DNA of 5,275 nt from Sphingomonadales bacterium. Its GTDB lineage: Bacteria > Pseudomonadota > Alphaproteobacteria > Sphingomonadales > Sphingomonadaceae. The stretch lies in assembly GCA_027486275.1 (NCBI GenBank), contig JAIXPM010000394.1:1-5275 (forward strand), in the 5' to 3' direction. Both the position numbers and the translations under genes were made by a program. Positions 1 through 4,640 of the stretch are shown here, piece after piece. The number at the start of each line of letters is the position of its first letter. Position 1 is the first letter of the stretch. The notes under the pieces are model-generated. The model saw only the letters and a program-made list of their open reading frames with translations, had not been told where the DNA came from and ran no database searches.

Positions 1-1
1 A

Positions 2-826
2 GGCGGGAGCGAGCAAACACTCTACCTCCACACCAGCCCCGAATTCGCCGCCAAGAAACTGCTGGCAGCCGGTGAAGCAATGATCGTCGATTTCGCCCGC
101 GTCTGGCGCAATGGCGAACGGGGCCCGCTGCACAGCCCCGAATTCACCATGGTCGAATGGTATCGCGCTCATGCGGAATGGACCGCGGTGATCGCCGACA
201 CGCTGGCCCTGGCCCGCAGCGCGCAGGCGGCCGGCGGCAATGGCACACTCAGCTGGCGCGACCGCCACTGCGATGCGATGGCCGAACCGGAAATGATCAC
301 CTGTGAACAAGCTTTCGCGCGCCACGCCGGCATCGATCTCGCCGCCTGCCTCGACAACCGCGACGCACTGGCCGCTGAAGTCGCCCGCATCGGCCTCGAC
401 GTGCGCGCGGACGACACGTGGAGCGACCTGTTCAGCAAGGTCATCGTGACCATCGAACCGAAACTGGGCGACGGCCGCCTCAGCTTCCTCACCCACTATC
501 CGGTCTGCGAAGCCGCGCTCGCCCGCCCCTGCCCCACCGATCCACGCTGGGCCGAACGGTTCGAAGCCTATGCCTGCGGCGTCGAACTCGCCAACGGCTT
601 TGGCGAACTCACCGACGCCGCCGAACAACGCCGCCGCTTCGTGGCCGACATGGACGAGAAACAGCGCCTCTACGGCCGCCGCTACCCCATCGACGAGGAT
701 TTCATCGCCGCCCTTGCCCAGATGCCGCCGGCCAGCGGCGTCGCGTTGGGATTCGACCGCCTTGCCCTGCTGGCATTGGGAGGCACCGATATCCGGCAGG
801 TGATCTGGACGCCGTTTCCTGGCTGA
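2..826 (+). CDS. epmA: EF-P lysine ligase EpmA (PoxA/GenX), 5'-truncated by window edge
   Basis: The product is a class II lysyl-tRNA-synthetase-like enzyme. The characterised family activates (R)-beta-lysine with ATP and attaches it to a conserved lysine of elongation factor P in the cytosol, which helps ribosomes through proline stretches. The frame is open from base 2, so the first ATG (80) is internal: LHTSPEF (visible residues 9-15) upstream of it is a conserved EpmA/LysRS segment. Visible protein is 274 residues; E. coli EpmA is about 325, so roughly 50 N-terminal residues are missing. Seen in order are a motif-2 region with WRNGE (35-39) and HSPEFTMVEWYR (44-55), GVELANGFGEL (193-203) and motif 3 GVALGFDR (246-253). 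There is no N-terminal OB-fold tRNA-binding domain in view, but that end is cut. The Ala in GVALG matches the residue that in E. coli EpmA (A298, from memory) separates beta-lysine ligases from LysRS, which has Gly. No efp or epmB is in the window. It converges on the kinase gene. Confidence 0.92.
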   Translation, partial: GGSEQTLYLHTSPEFAAKKLLAAGEAMIVDFARVWRNGERGPLHSPEFTMVEWYRAHAEWTAVIADTLALARSAQAAGGNGTLSWRDRHCDAMAEPEMITCEQAFARHAGIDLAACLDNRDALAAEVARIGLDVRADDTWSDLFSKVIVTIEPKLGDGRLSFLTHYPVCEAALARPCPTDPRWAERFEAYACGVELANGFGELTDAAEQRRRFVADMDEKQRLYGRRYPIDEDFIAALAQMPPASGVALGFDRLALLALGGTDIRQVIWTPFPG

Positions 827-883
827 AAGTCGCTGTCATGCTGGCGCAGGCCGGCATCTGCCTCGGCGCGATCCGCCTAGCCC

Positions 884-1870
884 TCAAGCGGCAAAGGCAG
901 CGCTGCGACGCTCGATGCTGGGAACATGCAGGATCGCAATCGTGCCGGGGCCATCGCCGTACGAAAGTTCGCCCCCGGCCGAATTGGCCAGCATCGGCAA
1001 GAGCCGCGATCCGGAGCCTGTATTTGCTTCCGGCGTCCGCCCAACGCCATTGTCCATCACCACAAGACGGTAGCCGTGCTCGTGGGGAGCCAATGTAACG
1101 TGAATGACGCCCTTGCCAGCCGGAAACGCATGTTTCAAAGCGTTGGTCACAAGTTCGTTCACGATCAGCCCGGTGTTGACGGCATGTTCTGCTGGCACAA
1201 TGACCGATTTCAAGTCGGACGTGATTGAGATCCCCGAACGGCTTTCTGCGTTTACGCGGGCAGCGACCAGTATCTCCTCAAGCAGCGCCGCAAGGTCACG
1301 TGAGCGGATGTCCGTGCCTCTGTGCCTCAGCTTCTGGTGAACGCTGGCCAGGACATGCAGCCGGTTGCTGGCTCTCTCAAGCGCTTCGCACGCTTCGCGC
1401 GCTTCGATCCGCTTTGCTTCGATCAACAACAGCGCTGTTGCCAACTGAAAATTGTTCATCGTTCGGTGATCGAGCTCCTCGATGGCAAGCTCCAGATCGG
1501 CGATGCGCAAGGCATCGAGTTCTATGATCCGGCGCCGGCTTACCTGAAATTTGTGGACCATCACAAGCAGCAAAAGCTCTGCCACCGTGGCGAGGATCAG
1601 CGACACGGCGGCACTGGTGTTCGGCAGTACGAACGAATTTTTCACCGGCATTATGAAATACCAGATGATGGTCTGACATACCGCGATGGTAACAAGACCA
1701 GCGCGCCAGTTCGACAGCAAGGTGGCTGCGACCACCGCCGGAAAAACCAGCGGAAACAAGATCACGCCTTGCCAGAAATTTTCAATAAGCAGACGCACTG
1801 CGACAGCCATGGCAGCGCAGATCAAACCAATTAGCACATCGCGCGCCAAAACAAGGCTCTTGGTTGGCAA
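884..1870 (-). CDS. DUF4118-HisKA_2 membrane sensor histidine kinase
   Basis: This is an inner-membrane sensor kinase of the HisKA_2 (HWE-like) class, about 328 residues from the chosen start. Four hydrophobic segments near residues 10-29, 35-53, 57-75 and 86-106 form a DUF4118-type membrane domain with FPLVFPAVV and a short loop after the third segment. The dimerisation/phosphoacceptor helix carries LDHRTMNN (His135 the likely phosphorylated residue). The ATPase domain has an N-box NELVTNALKHAF (238-249) and a G-box DNGVG (273-277). The second glycine stretch reads GSGSRLLPML, less regular than the usual GxGLxLV. I chose TTG at 1870 because AAGG lies 7 nt upstream and the membrane domain begins just after it. 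An in-frame GTG at 1963 would add 31 residues from AT-rich DNA, lacks a good ribosome site and overlaps a palindrome and a candidate promoter. No response regulator is adjacent, so the partner is unknown; in alphaproteobacteria related kinases often feed PhyR-type general stress pathways, which here is only a possibility. The gene is less GC-rich than its neighbours. Confidence 0.88.
   Translation of the reverse strand: MPTKSLVLARDVLIGLICAAMAVAVRLLIENFWQGVILFPLVFPAVVAATLLSNWRAGLVTIAVCQTIIWYFIMPVKNSFVLPNTSAAVSLILATVAELLLLVMVHKFQVSRRRIIELDALRIADLELAIEELDHRTMNNFQLATALLLIEAKRIEAREACEALERASNRLHVLASVHQKLRHRGTDIRSRDLAALLEEILVAARVNAESRSGISITSDLKSVIVPAEHAVNTGLIVNELVTNALKHAFPAGKGVIHVTLAPHEHGYRLVVMDNGVGRTPEANTGSGSRLLPMLANSAGGELSYGDGPGTIAILHVPSIERRSAAFAA
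1382..1408. repeat. Three 9-bp tandem units inside the kinase gene
   Basis: Three consecutive units start with CGCTTCG and end CA, CG and AT. On the coding (minus) strand they read Ile-Glu-Ala, Arg-Glu-Ala, Cys-Glu-Ala, in the helix just downstream of the phosphoacceptor His. Because units are a multiple of three, gain or loss of one would keep the frame and change the helix length by three residues. A further degenerate copy (CGCTTTG, then CTTCGATC) follows. Confidence 0.7.
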
Positions 1871-1877
1871 AAAATTA

Positions 1878-1881
1878 CCTT
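1878..1881 (-). promoter_or_regulatory. Ribosome binding site for the kinase TTG start
   Basis: AAGG on the minus strand (within GAGCAAGG) is followed by the 7-nt spacer TAATTTT and then TTG at 1870. The spacing matches that of the oxidoreductase gene in this window. It is the main reason for preferring this start over the GTG at 1963, which has no comparable site. Confidence 0.55.
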
Positions 1882-1925
1882 GCTCTAATGACGTCTGATA
1901 ATACGCAAGAACAGTATTACAGTCG

Positions 1926-1953
1926 GTTATCACAACGGAAAAGCCACAGGCAA
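1926..1953 (-). promoter_or_regulatory. Candidate sigma70-type promoter for the kinase
   Basis: On the minus strand TTGCCT (1953-1948) and GATAAC (1931-1926) are separated by 16 bases, each matching the housekeeping consensus at four of six positions. Transcription would start near 1919, giving a leader of about 50 nt to the TTG start and leaving the GTG at 1963 outside the transcript. The -35 box overlaps the 12-bp palindrome. The call is from pattern only. Confidence 0.35.
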
Positions 1954-1961
1954 TATATTGC
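1950..1961. promoter_or_regulatory. Perfect 12-bp palindrome, possible operator
   Basis: GCAATATATTGC reads identically on both strands. It overlaps the candidate -35 box of the kinase and lies about 34 bp upstream of the candidate -35 box of the XRE gene, where a dimeric regulator could affect either promoter. The divergently encoded XRE regulator is the natural candidate binder, but nothing in the sequence proves this. A second, weaker inverted repeat (GGTA-N4-TACC, 1971-1982) lies ten bases away. Confidence 0.45.
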
Positions 1962-1994
1962 ACTACTCAAGGTAATGATACCCATATGATGTAT

Positions 1995-2022
1995 TTGGAT
2001 TTATTATTGCATTTCAGATAAT
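1995..2022 (+). promoter_or_regulatory. Candidate sigma70-type promoter for the XRE regulator
   Basis: TTGGAT (1995-2000) and GATAAT (2017-2022) are separated by 16 bases in AT-rich DNA. The -10 box matches the consensus at five of six positions. Transcription would start around 2028-2030, giving an untranslated leader of roughly 110 nt before the ATG at 2142. Confidence 0.5.
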
Positions 2023-2023
2023 T

Positions 2024-2061
2024 GGCTTGGGCAGCGGCGTGCGAGAGGTGCCGCCCCAGCC
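2024..2061 (+). other. GC-rich imperfect hairpin at the predicted 5' end of the XRE leader
   Basis: GGC, TGGG and GCGGC (2024-2038) pair with GCCGC, CCCA and GCC (2050-2061): 12 base pairs, two small bulges (one and two bases) and an 11-base loop. No T-run follows on either strand, so it is not a typical intrinsic terminator. If the candidate promoter is right, most of the hairpin forms at the very 5' end of the mRNA, where it could protect against decay. Confidence 0.4.
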
Positions 2062-2141
2062 CTGCAGTTCCACCCCAACATCATCACTGCCCTTACCTTC
2101 GACATCATTGCGCGCCTGCGCCAACCTGCCATCATGCCGCC

Positions 2142-2927
2142 ATGGCAACGCGCGCAGACATCCACGATCCCGGCCCGTTCGGCACTGCCTTGAAAGCCGC
2201 GCGCAGCGGCAGGCGGGTGAGCCAGCTGATGTTGTCGCTCGACGCCGGGGTGAGTGCGCGGCACTTGTCGTTCCTGGAATCCGGGCGGGCGATGCCAAGC
2301 CGGGAGATGGTGTTGACGCTGGCCGAAGCGCTGGCGCTGCCGTTGTCGGCGCGCAATCATCTCCTGGGTGCGGCGGGGTTTGCTTCGGCCTATCCGGCAT
2401 CACCGCTGGCATCGGAGGCGATTGCGCCATTCCGGGCGATCCTTTCGCAGATGATGGAAAACCACGCGCCGTTTCCGGCCCTGCTCTGTGATCGGCACTG
2501 GAATGTGCTGGAGGCCAGCGCGTCGGCTGCTGCGATGCTCAGCCCCTTGCTGGAGGGGTGGCACGGGCCGCCCAACGTCTTCCGCCTCACCGCCTGCCAT
2601 CCGCGGGCGAGCGCGTTGATCGCCAATCTGCCCGAAGTGCTGCACGAAAGCCTGGAGCGGTTGGCGTTGGAGCAATCAGTGGCCGGCGATGATCCAGTGC
2701 TGGCCGAACTGATCGCCGTCACCCGCGCGGCGGCGGCGAAGCACCCCTATCGCGCCGCGCGCACCCGATCACCGGTGCTGCCGGTGGTGTTTCGCGGGCC
2801 GGCGGGGTTGATGAGCTTCCTGTCGGTGGTTGCCCAGTGCGGCACCAGCGAGGATGTCACCGTGCGCGATCTGCGGCTGGAGTTGCTGTTTCCGGCGGAT
2901 GAGGCGACGCGAGCAGCATTCAGCTGA
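2142..2927 (+). CDS. XRE-family transcriptional regulator with MmyB-like ligand-binding domain
   Basis: The product is a cytosolic DNA-binding regulator of 261 residues, a usual length for the family. The N-terminal helix-turn-helix spans about residues 14-67; QLMLSLDAGVSARHLSFLESG followed by MPSREMVLTLAEAL is the familiar XRE recognition-helix region. The C-terminal part from about residue 103 to 250 is a PAS-like MmyB/MLTR ligand-binding domain, recognised by PALLCDRHWNVLEAS (112-126), FRLTACHPRA (147-156) and the closing LRLELLFPADEAT. The ligand is not known from sequence; genes of this type often sit next to oxidoreductases or acyl-CoA enzymes. ATG at 2142 puts the helix-turn-helix at the expected distance from the N-terminus, although no clear Shine-Dalgarno precedes it. 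The in-frame TTG at 2022 overlaps the -10 box and adds 40 residues of unlikely sequence. The stop overlaps that of the oxidoreductase gene on the other strand by 8 bp, so the two transcripts share their 3' ends. Confidence 0.9.
   Translation: MATRADIHDPGPFGTALKAARSGRRVSQLMLSLDAGVSARHLSFLESGRAMPSREMVLTLAEALALPLSARNHLLGAAGFASAYPASPLASEAIAPFRAILSQMMENHAPFPALLCDRHWNVLEASASAAAMLSPLLEGWHGPPNVFRLTACHPRASALIANLPEVLHESLERLALEQSVAGDDPVLAELIAVTRAAAAKHPYRAARTRSPVLPVVFRGPAGLMSFLSVVAQCGTSEDVTVRDLRLELLFPADEATRAAFS
2920..2927. other. Shared 8-bp palindrome carrying both convergent stop codons
   Basis: TCAGCTGA is its own reverse complement. Read on the plus strand it ends the XRE gene (Ser-AGC, TGA), and read on the minus strand it ends the oxidoreductase gene (Ser-AGC, TGA). 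No terminator fits between the two genes, so each transcript must run into the other coding region. Confidence 0.85.
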
Positions 2928-3879
2928 CGCGGATCACGCACTTCCCCTCGATCCGCCCTTCTTCCATCGCCGCAAACGCCGCCCGCATGTCCGACAGCGG
3001 CAATTCCAGCCCGATGTGCGGTTTCATGTGCACCGCCCGCGCATCAATCTCCTGAATGTGCCGCACCCCGGCGGCCGGGTCCTGCCGGCCCTGTTCACCG
3101 GCACGCACGCCGATCAGGGCGATTTCCTTCAACAACAGCCGGTTCAAGGGCACGCTTTCCCCGCGCCCGCCGACGAAACCGATGATCGCATAACGCCCAC
3201 CGCGACGCAGGCATTTCACCAGCGGCATCACCAGCGGCCCGGCGACGGGATCGAACACCAGATCGATATCCTTCACCGGTATATGCGGATGCTCACGATC
3301 GACCAGATAAGCCTCCTGCGCCCCAGCCTCGCGCGCCAGTTGCAGCCGCGCTTCGGAAGACGCCACCGCCACCACCTGCGCGCCAAGATGAACCGCCAAT
3401 TGCACCGCCGCCCGGCCCATGCCGCCGCCGGCGCCGGTCACCAGCACACGCTCTCCGGGTTGCAGCCGCCCGCGTTCCACCAGCCCCACCCAGGCGGTGA
3501 GCGCGCCCACGGTGAAGGCAGCAGCTTCGGCCATGGTCAGGCCTTGCGGAACCGGGCGCAACCCACGCGCTGGCAAGGTGATGCGCTCTGCCATCAGGCC
3601 GCTGCGCGCGCCGAGCATGACCGCCTGGCCCACCATGGCTTCCGCGCCTGGCCCGGCGGCAATCACGGTGCCGGTGCCTTCGGTGCCGGGGATGAAGGGC
3701 AGATCGGGTTTGAACTGGTATCCGCCCTGCAGCATCAGATAATCGGGGAAGTTCAGGCTGGCATGGCTCACCGCCACCAGCACTTCGCTCGGCCCCGGCG
3801 CGGGTGGCTCCGGCCAATCATCGTGAAGCGCGAGGCCCGACAAATCGGGCGAGAGCGTGGAACAGACGGCAGCGCGCAT
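2920..3879 (-). CDS. Zinc-free MDR NAD(P)H:quinone oxidoreductase-family protein
   Basis: This is a 319-residue medium-chain dehydrogenase/reductase of the quinone oxidoreductase type, cytosolic, using NAD(P)H to reduce a quinone, enone or possibly enoyl-CoA. The N-terminal GroES-like domain has SLNFPDYLMLQGGY (41-54) and PFIPGTEGTG (61-70). The Rossmann domain has the nucleotide-binding GAGGGMGRAAVQLA (149-162), followed by VVAVASSEARLQLAREAGA (169-187). The catalytic and structural zinc cysteines of alcohol dehydrogenases are absent, as usual for this subfamily. The ATG at 3879 has AAGG 7 nt upstream and lies 2 nt after the crotonase stop; a TTG two codons earlier is possible but less likely. 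It is the last gene of the CoA-transferase operon. Quinone reduction is the family label only; next to CoA enzymes an enoyl-thioester or other unsaturated carbonyl substrate is equally plausible. Confidence 0.9.
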   Translation of the reverse strand: MRAAVCSTLSPDLSGLALHDDWPEPPAPGPSEVLVAVSHASLNFPDYLMLQGGYQFKPDLPFIPGTEGTGTVIAAGPGAEAMVGQAVMLGARSGLMAERITLPARGLRPVPQGLTMAEAAAFTVGALTAWVGLVERGRLQPGERVLVTGAGGGMGRAAVQLAVHLGAQVVAVASSEARLQLAREAGAQEAYLVDREHPHIPVKDIDLVFDPVAGPLVMPLVKCLRRGGRYAIIGFVGGRGESVPLNRLLLKEIALIGVRAGEQGRQDPAAGVRHIQEIDARAVHMKPHIGLELPLSDMRAAFAAMEEGRIEGKCVIRVS

Positions 3880-3881
3880 CT

Positions 3882-4640
3882 TCAAGCCTTGAACTGGGGT
3901 GGGCGCCGCTCGACAAACGCGGTGGCGCCTTCGGCGAAATCGGCACCCGCAAATGCAGCGGCAAAGATCGCCAGCGTTTCGGCATCGTCCGCTGTCTGCC
4001 CATCGAGCACACGGCGAACGAAACCCTTGGCCGCCTTGGTGGAATGGCGGGAGGCGGCAACGATGGCATCCTTGATGCAGGATGGCCCGCCGGCGAGCAG
4101 TTCCACCAGGCCAATGCGGTGCGCCTCATCGGCATCCAGCAATTGCCCGGAAAACAGCATGCGCTTGGCCTGCCCCGGCCCGACCAGATCGATCAGCAAT
4201 TTCACATCGTGCAGCGGATAGACGATCCCCAGCTTGGACGGCGTGATGCCAAAGCGCGCCGATGGCGTGGCGATGCGCAGATCGCAGGCCAGTGCCAGGC
4301 CGCAGCCGCCGCCCACGGCATCGCCTTCCACCCAGGCGATGGTGGGCAAGGGAAAGCGCGTCAGATCATGCTGCGCCTTGTTGATCGCGGCCTGGTTGGC
4401 GGCCAGCCATTCGGCATCGTCCTTGTTGGCAAGCAGCTCGGGGATATCGGCCCCGGCGCAGAATGCCCCACCGGGATGCGCGGCCTGCACCAGGAGCAGG
4501 CGCAGATCGGGCAGGCAGGCGGCCTGTTCCAGCAGACGCGGCAGGGCGTGCCACATCTCCAGCGTGAAGGCATTGCGCTTGTCCGCCCGGTCGATCAGCA
4601 GCCGGGCGATGGGGCCATCATGTTCCAGGCGCAGGCTCAT
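3882..4640 (-). CDS. Crotonase-superfamily (enoyl-CoA hydratase/isomerase) protein lacking both hydratase glutamates
   Basis: A 252-residue crotonase-fold protein, a normal length, expected to bind acyl-CoA thioesters in the cytosol. The first oxyanion-hole segment is GGAFCAGADIPEL (57-69) and the second is EGDAVGGGCGLALACDLRIA (105-124), followed by FGITPSKLGIVYP (130-142) and GLVELLAGG near 177-185. Aligned by eye to rat mitochondrial enoyl-CoA hydratase, Glu144 (in GGGCE) is Gly114 and Glu164 (in FGQPE) is Pro134. A classical hydratase mechanism is therefore unlikely; isomerase, decarboxylase, hydrolase or another crotonase reaction is open. ATG at 4640 follows AAGGAG with a 7-nt spacer and overlaps the CoA-transferase stop as ATGA, suggesting translational coupling. 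The frame stays open further upstream (to 4826), but that part lies within the CoA-transferase gene and has no crotonase similarity. The next gene starts 2 nt after its stop. Confidence 0.9.
   Translation of the reverse strand: MSLRLEHDGPIARLLIDRADKRNAFTLEMWHALPRLLEQAACLPDLRLLLVQAAHPGGAFCAGADIPELLANKDDAEWLAANQAAINKAQHDLTRFPLPTIAWVEGDAVGGGCGLALACDLRIATPSARFGITPSKLGIVYPLHDVKLLIDLVGPGQAKRMLFSGQLLDADEAHRIGLVELLAGGPSCIKDAIVAASRHSTKAAKGFVRRVLDGQTADDAETLAIFAAAFAGADFAEGATAFVERRPPQFKA
3887..3890 (-). promoter_or_regulatory. Ribosome binding site for the oxidoreductase
   Basis: AAGG on the minus strand lies within the last codons of the crotonase gene, 7 nt before the ATG at 3879. It decides for that ATG over the TTG at 3885, which overlaps the crotonase stop codon. 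Confidence 0.6.

Larger units (their letters stand above)
1871..2141. promoter_or_regulatory. Divergent intergenic region between kinase and XRE regulator
   Basis: This stretch of about 270 bases separates the two divergently transcribed genes. The first part is AT-rich: 11 of the 40 bases at 1981-2020 are G or C, against 43 of 60 at 481-540 in epmA. It holds a candidate promoter on each strand, a perfect 12-bp palindrome at 1950-1961, an inverted repeat GGTA-N4-TACC at 1971-1982, and a GC-rich hairpin at 2024-2061. Bases from about 2065 to 2141 are GC-rich again and show no recognisable site; they would be the untranslated leader of the XRE gene. I see no tRNA or convincing small gene here. 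Confidence 0.7.

Noticed and set aside
844..869. Possible terminator between epmA and the kinase
   Set aside because: An imperfect stem of about eight pairs with a 2-nt bulge can be drawn (GCGCAGGC against GCCT-CG-GCGC), but there is no T-run on either side, and such stems arise easily at this GC content.
418..1098. Plus-strand open frame of 226 codons spanning the end of epmA and the kinase 3' end
   Set aside because: The Arg/Pro-rich translation has no family features and crosses two well-supported genes in another frame.
1322..1834. Plus-strand open frame of 170 codons opposite the kinase
   Set aside because: It is antisense to conserved H-box and N-box coding sequence, and its own translation shows no domain.
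2022..2141. N-terminal extension of the XRE regulator from TTG 2022
   Set aside because: The TTG overlaps the candidate -10 box, the 40 extra residues are Cys/His/Pro-rich and unlike the family, and the ATG at 2142 fits the helix-turn-helix position.
884..2927. A two-component or toxin-antitoxin style system made of the kinase and XRE gene
   Set aside because: The XRE protein has no receiver domain and matches MmyB-like one-component regulators; its size and domain are unlike an antitoxin and no toxin-like partner is present.
2830..4221. Long plus-strand open frame (463 codons) antisense to the oxidoreductase and crotonase
   Set aside because: It is rich in His, Arg, Pro and Gln with no recognisable domain, and is the mirror of real genes with strong family motifs and ribosome sites. 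Such shadow frames are common at high GC.
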